This document shows, one piece after another, positions 32,719-41,269 of a stretch of DNA of 45,293 nucleotides (positions are counted from its first letter, which is position 1; every line of letters begins with the position of its first letter). The notes below the pieces were generated by a model. That model made no database searches. It was not told the origin of the DNA and saw only the letters and a program-made list of their open reading frames with translations. The DNA comes from QHXQ01 sp038322995 (GTDB lineage Bacteria > Acidobacteriota > Blastocatellia > Pyrinomonadales > Pyrinomonadaceae), in NCBI GenBank assembly GCA_038322995.1, contig JBBQGM010000040.1:1-45293 (forward strand), given 5' to 3'. A program made the translations under genes and the position numbers.

Positions 32719-33882
32719 ATGGATTTTACGACGAAAGAACTGTTGAAACGTTACGCGAAGCTGGCGCTCGGGCAACCGTTCTCGCCCGTGCTGCTGAACA
32801 TACTCGTCACGTCCGTCTGCGACATGCGTTGTACGCACTGTTTCTTCACGGACGAGTTGGACGACCGGCCGCGCAAGAAGTTGCAGATGAAGACGCACGA
32901 GTTGCAGCGCGTTTCCGAAACGTTAGGCGGCAGTCTCGGCGTGTTAATTCTCGCGGGCGGCGAGCCGTTCACACGCAAAGACTTGCCGGAGATCGTGCGC
33001 GCGTTCTACGAGAACAACAAACTCGAATCCGTCTATCTCATGTCGAACGGGCAGATACAGAAACGCATTATGCCCGACGTGACGCGCATCCTTGAAGAGT
33101 GCCCGAACCTGAACGTGACCGTCGCGCTCGGCATTGACGGCCTCAAAGATCAACACGAAAAGATTCGGCAAAAAGTCGGCTCGTGGGACATCGCGATTGA
33201 CACCGCGCGGCAACTGCAAGCGATCAAACGCGAGTACGGCCGGCTCGACGTGCAGACCTGCACCTGCTTCATGCACACGAATCAGGACACGATCTTCGAG
33301 TGGTACGATTTCCTCAAGTACGAGCTAAAACCCGACAAGGTCAACTTCAACTACATCCGGCCACCGTCAGCCGACCCCATCGAGTTGGATATAGACCATG
33401 CGCGCTATGGCAAACTCGCCGAGATGATCGACGATGATTCACGCCACGCCGCCATCAAGAATAATTACGGCGGCAGCGCGGGCTATTTCAAAGCCGCCAT
33501 CGACATTTACATGCACGGGCTGATCGCCAAAGCGCAGGAAGAACAGAAGGCGCAGATGACCTGTTACGCCGGTACGGCCGGCGGCGTCATCTACGACGAA
33601 GGCACGGTCTCGTCGTGCGAGAATCTATCGCCTATCGGCAACTTGCGCGATTACGATTGGGATTTTCAGAAACTCTGGCTCTCGCCCGCGATGCAAGCGC
33701 GGCGCGCACAGGCGAAGGCCGGCTGCTTCTGCACGCACGAGTCGAACAGCTATTACCCGTCGCTGCCGTTCAATCCGAAACACTTGATCCAGATCAAGCG
33801 GCTGGAGCGCGAGATGAAAAAGGCCCGCAAGGCGCACGACCGCGCCGAAGCAGAGGCAGACGGCCGGACGGTGAAAGCTTAA
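32719..33882 (+). CDS. Radical SAM/SPASM-like protein
   Basis: 387 aa from the ATG at 32719 (GAAGGG about six bases ahead). The radical SAM cluster motif is Cys34-x3-Cys38-x2-Cys41 (VCDMRCTHC), followed by the GGEPF glycine-rich strand. The C-terminal part has several further Cys (MTCYAG, VSSCENL, GCFCTHES) like a SPASM or twitch auxiliary-cluster domain. Such enzymes modify peptides, sugars or lipids. The following gene, 14 bp away, codes for a glycolipid-type glycosyltransferase, so a role in glycolipid or envelope modification is possible. I cannot name a characterised homologue. Confidence 0.82.
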   Translation: MDFTTKELLKRYAKLALGQPFSPVLLNILVTSVCDMRCTHCFFTDELDDRPRKKLQMKTHELQRVSETLGGSLGVLILAGGEPFTRKDLPEIVRAFYENNKLESVYLMSNGQIQKRIMPDVTRILEECPNLNVTVALGIDGLKDQHEKIRQKVGSWDIAIDTARQLQAIKREYGRLDVQTCTCFMHTNQDTIFEWYDFLKYELKPDKVNFNYIRPPSADPIELDIDHARYGKLAEMIDDDSRHAAIKNNYGGSAGYFKAAIDIYMHGLIAKAQEEQKAQMTCYAGTAGGVIYDEGTVSSCENLSPIGNLRDYDWDFQKLWLSPAMQARRAQAKAGCFCTHESNSYYPSLPFNPKHLIQIKRLEREMKKARKAHDRAEAEADGRTVKA

Positions 33883-33895
33883 TTGAGCGGCCACT

Positions 33896-35098
33896 ATGTT
33901 GCGCGATAGAACACCGAAAATCCTGATCATCTCGTCGGACACCGGCGGCGGGCATCGCTCGGCGGCGGCGATTGTCGCGGGCGTGCAGAAATTCTTCAAG
34001 AGCGATAGTTACGCCGTGCGCGTCGTGCGCGCGATTGAAGAGTCGCACGGTGTCACTGAGAAGGGCGTGCGGCTATACAACTGGGTGTTGTGCCATCGGC
34101 AGCACTGGATGAAGTATCTCTACTGGGTGATCAATCGCGTGCGCCCGGAGACGCGCGAGTTCTTCTATCGCCGTTGCTTCACCTATGCGAACGAGTTGTT
34201 CGAGAAGTGGTGCCCGCACGTGGTCGTCAGCGTGCATCCGATGACGCAACACTTCTTTGCGCGCATACTGAAAGAATTGGGCCTGGCCGAGCGCATCCCG
34301 CTCGTCACCGTCGTCACCGACCCATGTTATGGCTTCTGGCGCGGCTGGGCTTGCGATGACGTGCGGCTCTATCTAGTGGCGAGCGAAGAGGCGCGCCAGC
34401 AGTTAATTGACTATGGCGTCGCGCCCGAACGGATCAAGGTGTCGGGCATGCCCGTGCATCCTAAGTTTGAACTGTTGGACGAGCGCGTGGCGCAAGCCGC
34501 GCGCCGCGCGCTCGATCTCGACCCGGAAAAATTCACCGTCTTCGTCAACGCGGGCTGGGCCGGCGGCGGCAACATCCCCGCCATCTTCCGCGAACTGGTG
34601 CGCGGCGATTTGGATGTCCAGGCCATTTTCCTCGCCGGGCGCAATGAAGAGTTGCGCGCGGAAGCCGAACAGATTGCGACGCGGGCAAACTTTCCGGTTA
34701 AGGTCATCGGTTATTCCGAGCACGTCGAGCAACTGATGCAAGCCGCGAACGTGATGATCTCGAAACTCGGCGGGTTGACGACCTTCGAGGCCTTCGCCTG
34801 TCGCGTGCCGATCATCGCCGACGCGACGACCGCACCGATGCCGCAAGAGTCAGGCGCGGCGACGCTGATCTCGAAGCGCGGCGCGGGGGTTCTCTTAGAG
34901 CGCGCCCGCGACATCGTACCCACCGTGCGCCGCATGTGCGATGACGCGCGCTACTACGCCGCCCTGCGCGCCTCAGCCGCCGCCGTTGCCATCCCGCACT
35001 CGACCCGCCGCATCGTCGAAGAGATCACCGCACTCATCCCCGCGCCTGTCTCAGTGCCGGACGAACCGGCCGCCGCCGACAGCATACGCGTTGCTTAA
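33896..35098 (+). CDS. GT28 family processive glycosyltransferase (MGDG synthase/UgtP-like)
   Basis: 400 aa. The N-terminal Rossmann half starts with ILIISSDTGGGHRSAA (GGGH at 17-20), the MGDG synthase signature; VVSVHPMTQHF and VTVVTDPCYGFW follow. The C-terminal half has the nucleotide-sugar site VNAGWAGGGN, VIGYSEHVEQLM, SKLGGLTTFEA and PMPQESGAA. Family members transfer galactose or glucose from UDP-sugars to diacylglycerol. Here it may make a membrane glycolipid; acceptor and sugar are not known. No membrane segment, so peripheral on the inner face. Confidence 0.9.
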   Translation: MLRDRTPKILIISSDTGGGHRSAAAIVAGVQKFFKSDSYAVRVVRAIEESHGVTEKGVRLYNWVLCHRQHWMKYLYWVINRVRPETREFFYRRCFTYANELFEKWCPHVVVSVHPMTQHFFARILKELGLAERIPLVTVVTDPCYGFWRGWACDDVRLYLVASEEARQQLIDYGVAPERIKVSGMPVHPKFELLDERVAQAARRALDLDPEKFTVFVNAGWAGGGNIPAIFRELVRGDLDVQAIFLAGRNEELRAEAEQIATRANFPVKVIGYSEHVEQLMQAANVMISKLGGLTTFEAFACRVPIIADATTAPMPQESGAATLISKRGAGVLLERARDIVPTVRRMCDDARYYAALRASAAAVAIPHSTRRIVEEITALIPAPVSVPDEPAAADSIRVA

Positions 35099-35183
35099 GA
35101 CCACCCTCCGGTTGACGCGCCCGCGCCACAAGCTTTAAGCTGCACACGCTAAATTCAACGCTGAAAATCGTGCGAAGTGATTG

Positions 35184-35933
35184 ATGAGTCTCCTGCTGGA
35201 AGGGAAGCGTGCGTTTATCTCAGGCGGCACGCGGGGCATCGGCGCGGCCATGTGCGAAGTCTTCGCCCGCGAAGGCGCGGACGTGGCCTTTAGCTATCAC
35301 CTGCGCGACGATCTGGCCGAAGTGACGAAGGGATTGATCACCGGCCACGGGCATCGTGCGCAATCCTTCAAAGTTCCAGTGACGGATCGCGTCGGCATGA
35401 AGCGCGTGACGCGGCAGTTGGTGGAAGAGTGGGGCGGCATCGACATACTTGTCAATAACGCCGCCATCAATCGCGGCGACAACTTTGCGACTACGACCGA
35501 CCGCGCGTGGGATGATGTCATCGGCACGAACGTCAACAGTCTTTTCGCCGTTACGAAACCGATCTACAAACAGATGATTCGCCAACGCAAGGGCGCGATC
35601 CTGAATATCACATCCATCGGTGCGATCCGCGCGCTGCCTACGTCTGTTCACTATGCCACGTCGAAGGCCGCGATGATTGGTTTCACCAAATGCCTGTCGC
35701 GCGAAGCGTCCGCCTTTGGCGTCGCGGTCAACGCCATTGCCGCCGGCATCTTCGACACAGACCTCGCGCACACGCTGCCCGAACACCTGCTCAAGATGCA
35801 TGAGTTCTGGGTGCGCCGCGAAGGCTTGGGCCGGCCGTCGGAACTTGCCGAGGTGGCCGCCTTCATGGTCAGCGACCGCAACAGTTTTATGAACGGCGAA
35901 ATTGTCATCATTGACGGCGGGGCTGTGACCTGA
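35184..35933 (+). CDS. SDR family oxidoreductase (FabG-like)
   Basis: 249 aa from the ATG at 35184 (a TTG lies three bases before). Classical short-chain dehydrogenase: cofactor loop GGTRGIG at 14-20, NNAA at 91-94, and the catalytic set Ser144, Tyr157 and Lys161 (YATSK). The end motif FMNGEIVIIDGG is usual for 3-oxoacyl-ACP reductases and related enzymes. NADPH preference is suggested by the TRG loop. It follows the glycosyltransferase by 85 bp and may belong to the same lipid-linked group. Substrate not known. Confidence 0.9.
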   Translation: MSLLLEGKRAFISGGTRGIGAAMCEVFAREGADVAFSYHLRDDLAEVTKGLITGHGHRAQSFKVPVTDRVGMKRVTRQLVEEWGGIDILVNNAAINRGDNFATTTDRAWDDVIGTNVNSLFAVTKPIYKQMIRQRKGAILNITSIGAIRALPTSVHYATSKAAMIGFTKCLSREASAFGVAVNAIAAGIFDTDLAHTLPEHLLKMHEFWVRREGLGRPSELAEVAAFMVSDRNSFMNGEIVIIDGGAVT

Positions 35934-35959
35934 GCTAACAAATCCGAATTAACCACATT

Positions 35960-35993
35960 AAGGACACAAAGAATGAAGCTTCTTTGTGTCCTT
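35960..35993. terminator. Bidirectional hairpin terminator
   Basis: A perfect 14-bp inverted repeat (35960-35973 with 35980-35993) with a 6-base loop lies between the convergent SDR and lpxD genes. Partial outer pairing (aacca / tggtt) extends it. The A-rich and T-rich arms suit termination in both directions. Confidence 0.8.
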
Positions 35994-36012
35994 TGTGCCT
36001 CTATGGTTAAGC

Positions 36013-37044
36013 TTATTCGGTTGAGCCAGACAGGAGTGCTTTAACTTGCGCTTCGAGTTGCCGGAGAGCGCGTTGCATTTCGCCGAGGCGACGGAAGGCG
36101 GCGGTTGAACGCAGCCAGTCGCGGTTGTCGAAGGCGGGGATGCCGGAGAGAACTTTGCCCGGCGGGACGTTGTGGCTCGTGGCGCTCTTAGCCGTGATGA
36201 CGGCGTCGTCGCCGATGGTCAAATGACCGGCGACGCCGGCTTGGCCCGCGAGAATAACGCGCCGGCCGATGTGTGAACTGCCCGCGAGACCGACTTGCGC
36301 GCAGAGCAGCGCATCTTCGCCCACCGTGCAGGAGTGACCGATCTGCACGAGGTTATCGAGCTTCGCGCCGCGCCGGATGCGCGTCTCGCCGACCGACGCG
36401 CAGTCAATCGTCGTGCCCGCGCCGATCTCTACATCGTCTTCGATCACGACGCGCCCCGTCTGCGGAATCTTCAGCCAGCGGCCCGCTTCGTCCTTCGCAT
36501 AACCGAAACCGTCCGAGCCGACGACGACGTTATTATGCAAGGTCACGCGCTCGCCGACCTGCGTGCCCGCGCGTAAAGCCACGCCGGAGTGAATGACAGA
36601 ATCCGCGCCGACCGACACATCATCGTAGAGCGTCGCATTGGGATAGACGCGCCCGCCGGCCGCGATGGTGACGTTGCGCCCGATGACGGCGCACGCACCG
36701 ATCCACACGTTGCTATCGAGTTGTGCTGTCGGATCGATCACGGCCGCCGGGTGAATGAACGGCTCGAACTTTGGTTCAGGATGAAACAGACGGAGCGCGC
36801 GTGTATAGGCAAGATATGGATCGCGCACGCGCAGCACGGCGAGTTCGCGGCCCGGTTCCACGCCTGCGCCAAGATAGATGGCCGTGGCGCGCGTCGTCTG
36901 CACGCGCGGCGTGTAGCGCGGGTTGGCGAGAAAGGTGACGTGCCCGACTGCGGCTTCATCGAGTCCCGCCGCGCCCGCGATTTCAAGTTCGCCATCGCCT
37001 TCGACCTGCGCGCCCGTCTGCTGCGCGAGTTCCGCTAGTTTCAT
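36013..37044 (-). CDS. lpxD: UDP-3-O-acylglucosamine N-acyltransferase LpxD
   Basis: 343 aa. It adds the second acyl chain in lipid A synthesis. The N-terminal LpxD domain (KLAELAQQTGAQVEGDGELEI, then VTFLANPRY) is followed by a long left-handed beta helix of hexapeptide repeats, with the catalytic His in the region HNNVVVGSDGFGYA. A C-terminal helix follows. Length is normal. It lies 49 bp after priA, at the end of a minus-strand run. Other lpx genes are not in the window. Its presence implies an LPS-type outer membrane. Confidence 0.95.
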   Translation of the reverse strand: MKLAELAQQTGAQVEGDGELEIAGAAGLDEAAVGHVTFLANPRYTPRVQTTRATAIYLGAGVEPGRELAVLRVRDPYLAYTRALRLFHPEPKFEPFIHPAAVIDPTAQLDSNVWIGACAVIGRNVTIAAGGRVYPNATLYDDVSVGADSVIHSGVALRAGTQVGERVTLHNNVVVGSDGFGYAKDEAGRWLKIPQTGRVVIEDDVEIGAGTTIDCASVGETRIRRGAKLDNLVQIGHSCTVGEDALLCAQVGLAGSSHIGRRVILAGQAGVAGHLTIGDDAVITAKSATSHNVPPGKVLSGIPAFDNRDWLRSTAAFRRLGEMQRALRQLEAQVKALLSGSTE

Positions 37045-37093
37045 AATTGAGCGTGTCGTGTGATCTGCAAGCAGACCGACGACGACGAGCCTC

Positions 37094-39595
37094 CTACATC
37101 AGATTCACCGGATCGATCTCAACGTTCACCGCTTGCAAATCGCAACCGCTCGCTTGGCCCGCGTCCGCCAATGCCACGTCGAGCACGGCGCGCATACGTG
37201 TGCGATTGCGCGCCTTGACGAGCAGTTGGATGCGATGCTCGCCACGCAGGCGTGCGAGCGGCGCGGGCGCGGGGCCGAGGACGCGACAGACGCGATCCGT
37301 ATTCGCCGCGTCGAGCGCACGACGTAGTTCGGCGGCCGTCGTCTGCGCCCGCTCCCAGTCGGCACAGTGTACGAGCAATGACGCGAGCGCGACGAACGGC
37401 GGATAGCTCAAGTTCTTGCGATAGCCGATCTCTTCCGAATAGAAGCCCGCATAATCTTGCGCGCAGGCGTGGCGCAAGGCGTAATGATGCGGGTGGAAAG
37501 TTTGAATCAACACGCGGCCCGCGCGTTCGCCGCGCCCGGCCCGGCCCGCGACTTGTGTCAGCAGTTGGAACGTGCGTTCAGCGGCGCGAAAGTCGGGCAT
37601 GCCTAAGCCTGCGTCAACTGAGACGACGCCGACGAGCGTCACGTTCGGGAAGTCGTGCCCCTTGGCGATCATCTGTGTGCCGACGAGCATGTCGAGTTCG
37701 CCCGCGCTGAAACGCAGGATGGCTTGCTCGAAGGTGTGGCGGCGCGCGGTCGTGTCGCGGTCGAGGCGCGCGAGGCGCAACGCGGGGAAGCGTCGCTGGA
37801 TGAGCTCTTCGATCTGCTCCGTGCCTTCGCCGACGTAATGGATGTATGGCCCTTTGCATGCGGGGCACTGCTTGGGCGGGCGGGCGCGGAAGTCGCAGTA
37901 GTGACAGATGAGACTTTGCTCGCGTTGATGAAACGTGAGCGTCACGTCGCACTGCGGACACTGCATACGCTCGCCGCACGAGCGACACAGGACGAAACTC
38001 GAATAGCCACGCCGGTTCAATAACACGATGGCCTGCTCGCCCCGTCCGTGTGTTCCGGCAATCGCGTTCAGCAACTCTTCCGATAACACCTGATACTTGC
38101 CGGCGCGGGCGAACACAGCGCGCATATCCACGATCTCGACGGCGGCGAGCGCGCGATCCGCCACCCGCTTTTGCAGTTGCAGATAGTGATACTTGCCCGC
38201 CCGCGCGTTGTGAAATGATTCAAGCGAGGGTGTGGCCGAGCCAAGCACGATGACCGCCCGCGCCTTGTGTGCGCGCACCACGGCCACGTCGCGCGCGTGA
38301 TAGTACGGCGATTCTTGCTGCCGGTAAGAAGCCTCGTGCTCTTCGTCCACGATCACGACGCCGAGGTCAACGACCGGCGCAAAGACGGCCGAGCGCGTGC
38401 CGATCACGACGCGCGCCGTGCCGCGCTTGATGCGACTCCATTCGTCGTAACGCTCGCCGGTGGTGAGCGAGGAATGCAGGATCGCCACCGCGTCGCCGAA
38501 GTGTGCGCGCAGGCGGCGCGAAAAGACGGGCGTGAGCGCGATCTCCGGCACGAGCATCAAAGCCGCGCGGCCTTGCGCGAGCGCGGCCCGCATCGCGCGA
38601 ATGTAAATTTCCGTCTTGCCGCTGCCCGTCACGCCGTGCAAGAGGAAGGCGGCGTAAGCGCGCTTCGTCAAGGCCGTTTCGATCTCATCGAGTGCGGCGC
38701 GCTGCTCATCGGTCAACTGTAATGATTCAGCAGTGGGGAACACCGCATGCGCGAGCGGATCGCGGCGCACGTCGCGCACCATCGTCCGCACGATGCCGTG
38801 TCGCTCGAGTGTCTGCACGGTTGACGCGCTCACGTCGGCTGTCGCCAGCAACTCGGCAAAGAGCATCTCGCCTTCGTGCGCGAGCAGCGCGGCGACGATG
38901 CGTTGTTGCGCGGCCGTGAGCGTGCGCGCCGCGCCGTTTTTGTGTTCTTCAAGCGGCAGCAAGCCGACCGCCTTGCGGCGCTTCGCGCGTGCGCTGGCCG
39001 TGCGCGCACGTTGCGTGAGCGTGAGCCAACCGGCTTGCGCCAGTTCGCGCACCACGACGAGCGCGCGGGTCTGCCCCGTCAACTCGGCCGCACGCCGCAG
39101 CGTTGTCTCCGTCTCGTCCGCCACGAACTGCAAGACGCGCCCCTTCGCTGTCGTTGCCTTGCGCGCGGGCAGTCGCGCCAACTCGTCGCGCCCCTCGGCC
39201 GTAATCGTCAACACCTGTTCGACCGTCGCGTTCAGCCCCGCCGGCAATGCCGCCTTCAAGACCTCGCCCCACGGCGCGGCGTAGTAGTCCGCCAGCCAGC
39301 GCGTCAACTCCAACACTTCCGGGGTCAATAACGGCTCAACGTCGAGCAGTTCTTCAGCCTCTTTGATGTTCGCGTCGTCTAGCGCCAGCGCCGGATCGAG
39401 CGTCGCATGTAAGGCGACCACGTAAGCCGTCACGAGTTTCTTGCCGAGCGGCACGAGCAGCCGCGCGCCGACCTGCGTCTCAGATTGCAGCGCGGCCGGC
39501 AGGCGATACGTGAACGTCTGCGCCACGCGCAAGGGAATGGCGACCTCCGCAAACTGCGGCGCGACCTCGTTCATTGACTCAGCGGGTGCGTTCAT
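37094..39595 (-). CDS. priA: Primosomal protein N' (replication restart helicase PriA)
   Basis: 833 aa. It reloads the replication machinery on stalled forks. Helicase motifs: Walker A VTGSGKTEIY near 320, DEEHEASYRQQE (motif II, DEEH), LGSATPSLESF, and a C-terminal AGRAGRGERAGRV. The zinc-binding insert has eight cysteines (CRSCGERMQCPQC, then CHYCDFRARPPKQCPAC). The N-terminal 3'-fork-binding domain begins ATIPLRVAQTFTYR. It starts 23 bp after the second udg gene and lies in the same run as coaBC, a gene pair seen in many bacteria. Confidence 0.95.
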   Translation of the reverse strand: MNAPAESMNEVAPQFAEVAIPLRVAQTFTYRLPAALQSETQVGARLLVPLGKKLVTAYVVALHATLDPALALDDANIKEAEELLDVEPLLTPEVLELTRWLADYYAAPWGEVLKAALPAGLNATVEQVLTITAEGRDELARLPARKATTAKGRVLQFVADETETTLRRAAELTGQTRALVVVRELAQAGWLTLTQRARTASARAKRRKAVGLLPLEEHKNGAARTLTAAQQRIVAALLAHEGEMLFAELLATADVSASTVQTLERHGIVRTMVRDVRRDPLAHAVFPTAESLQLTDEQRAALDEIETALTKRAYAAFLLHGVTGSGKTEIYIRAMRAALAQGRAALMLVPEIALTPVFSRRLRAHFGDAVAILHSSLTTGERYDEWSRIKRGTARVVIGTRSAVFAPVVDLGVVIVDEEHEASYRQQESPYYHARDVAVVRAHKARAVIVLGSATPSLESFHNARAGKYHYLQLQKRVADRALAAVEIVDMRAVFARAGKYQVLSEELLNAIAGTHGRGEQAIVLLNRRGYSSFVLCRSCGERMQCPQCDVTLTFHQREQSLICHYCDFRARPPKQCPACKGPYIHYVGEGTEQIEELIQRRFPALRLARLDRDTTARRHTFEQAILRFSAGELDMLVGTQMIAKGHDFPNVTLVGVVSVDAGLGMPDFRAAERTFQLLTQVAGRAGRGERAGRVLIQTFHPHHYALRHACAQDYAGFYSEEIGYRKNLSYPPFVALASLLVHCADWERAQTTAAELRRALDAANTDRVCRVLGPAPAPLARLRGEHRIQLLVKARNRTRMRAVLDVALADAGQASGCDLQAVNVEIDPVNLM

Positions 39596-39618
39596 CTCTG
39601 CGGCTTGGACTGGATCGG

Positions 39619-40206
39619 TCAGGCGGAGGCCAACAGTGCGCGCACCTGTTTCATGTCTTCCCAGACTTCGCGTTTCTTGGATGGATCGCGCAAGAGGTAA
39701 GCCGGGTTGAAGGTGGGCATCAGTTGCGCGGTCTGATAGTCGTGAAACTGGCCGCGCATCTGCGAGATCGGTTTCCTGGTGCGCAGCAGGGCGCGCGTGG
39801 GCGTGTTGCCAAAGGCGATGACGACACGCGGGCGCACAGCGGCCAACTCGCGGTGCAGATACGGCGTAAAGAAGTTGAGGATGTCGGGCGTCAACTCTTC
39901 GCCGGTCGAGATCATCTTGACGGTGTTCGTGAGATAGCAGTCCGCGCGGCGCACGTTGATGGCGGCGAGGATACGGTTGAGCATGTCGCCCGCCGGCCCC
40001 GTGAATGGGCGGCCGGTGGCCAGGTCGGGCGGCCCCGGCGATTCGCCCACGACCGCAACCCGCGCGCCCGGCTGCCCTTCGCCGAAGATGAAGACGCGCT
40101 CCTTGTATTGCGGCATTGCCTGAGCGCGCTGCAAGAGTTCGGCGTTGATCGCTGCAAGCGTCTCGCTTGCAGCGGCGGGTTCGTCGAAGAGAAATACGTC
40201 TTGCAT
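39619..40206 (-). CDS. Uracil-DNA glycosylase superfamily protein lacking Fe-S cysteines
   Basis: 195 aa from the ATG at 40206, which overlaps the stop of the preceding udg gene (TGATG). It shares the family 4 UDG fold motifs: VVGESPGPPD (motif 1), PFTGPAGDMLN and a C-terminal PAYLLRDPSKKREVWEDMK nearly identical to that of the neighbour. However, all four Fe-S cysteines of family 4 are absent and the motif 2 His (HPAYLL) is Asn here (NPAYLL). It therefore looks like a tandem duplicate that lost the cluster and probably the standard activity. Some UDG relatives work without clusters, so another role is possible. Confidence 0.8.
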   Translation of the reverse strand: MQDVFLFDEPAAASETLAAINAELLQRAQAMPQYKERVFIFGEGQPGARVAVVGESPGPPDLATGRPFTGPAGDMLNRILAAINVRRADCYLTNTVKMISTGEELTPDILNFFTPYLHRELAAVRPRVVIAFGNTPTRALLRTRKPISQMRGQFHDYQTAQLMPTFNPAYLLRDPSKKREVWEDMKQVRALLASA

Positions 40207-41255
40207 CAATCTGTGGCTTTGTCTTTGAGCGTATTCAAATATTCCCGCACCGTCTTCATGTCCTCCCACGTCTCGCGTTTCTTCGACGGGTCGCGGAGGA
40301 GATATGCGGGATGAAAGGTGGGCATCACCTTGATGCCTTTGTAGTCCTGGAACGTGCCGCGTAATTTGGTAATGCCTTCCTTCGTATCAAGCAGATTCTT
40401 CATCGCGGTGTTGCCCATGACCACGATCACGGCGGGGCGCACGATGGCGATCTCACGCAGCAGAAATGGCTTGCAGACGGCCGCCTCGGCCATCGTCGGC
40501 GTGCGGTTCTGTGAAGGGCGACAACGGTTCACGTTGCCGATGAAAACTTCTTCGCGCTTCAGGCCAATGGCTTCAATGATTTTGTTGAGGAGTTGCCCGG
40601 CGCGACCAACGAAGGGCCGCGCCTGCGCGTCTTCGTCCGCGCCCGGTGCTTCGCCGACGAACATCAGCCGCGCGCTTTGGTTGCCCTCGCTATTTACTAC
40701 CTGCTTGCGGCCCTCGCAACAGAGCGGACAACGCATGCATTGCGGGCCGATGTCGCACCAGATGTCTGCGAGCGTCTCGCCGGGCTGCGGCAAGCTCAAT
40801 TCGTCCACCGGCGTGATCTCACCGAACAACGTGTCTATCGGCGCAGGTGTGGTTGCGGCCGATGTAGTTACGGGCGGTTTGCGTTTAGCCATCTCTATTC
40901 CCTCGCTCGTAATAGGGGCATTAGTAACTGTAGCGCTGTTCGTTGGTGGCGGCGCAACGGGGTTAGGCAATGCGGGTAGACCAACTTTAGTGCGTGCGCC
41001 GGCCCCGGCCGCTTGCGTCTCCCGCTTCGCCGCCTCCGCTTCGGCGTTGCGCATGAGCGCGGACGAGCGGTTAGCCGCAACTTCGTGCGTCATCTGCGCC
41101 GCAGCCGTAGAGATCGTCAACGGCTGCGCGAGATTCGTATCAATTTCGCCGGCTGCGCCCATGTGCGCGACGCCAAGTTCGCGCAGGTATTCTAGCTGCG
41201 CGGCGATCCCCATCGTCAACCCAAGCAGTTCTTTCACTGACGCTTCATCGGCCAT
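40206..41255 (-). CDS. Family 4 uracil-DNA glycosylase with long N-terminal extension
   Basis: 349 aa. It removes uracil from DNA. The core (about 160-345) has the four 4Fe-4S cysteines (Cys173, Cys176, Cys245, Cys261), motif 1 GEAPGADED at 201-209, PFVGRAGQLLN, and motif 2 HPAYLL with His315. The first ~160 residues are an unusual Ala/Thr/Pro-rich, mostly disordered extension with a helical start (VKELLGLTMGIAAQLEYLRELG). Family members are often near 200-230 aa. The gene starts 14 bp after coaBC and overlaps the next udg-like gene. Confidence 0.92.
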   Translation of the reverse strand: MADEASVKELLGLTMGIAAQLEYLRELGVAHMGAAGEIDTNLAQPLTISTAAAQMTHEVAANRSSALMRNAEAEAAKRETQAAGAGARTKVGLPALPNPVAPPPTNSATVTNAPITSEGIEMAKRKPPVTTSAATTPAPIDTLFGEITPVDELSLPQPGETLADIWCDIGPQCMRCPLCCEGRKQVVNSEGNQSARLMFVGEAPGADEDAQARPFVGRAGQLLNKIIEAIGLKREEVFIGNVNRCRPSQNRTPTMAEAAVCKPFLLREIAIVRPAVIVVMGNTAMKNLLDTKEGITKLRGTFQDYKGIKVMPTFHPAYLLRDPSKKRETWEDMKTVREYLNTLKDKATD

Positions 41256-41269
41256 AGAAACTCTTGTCG

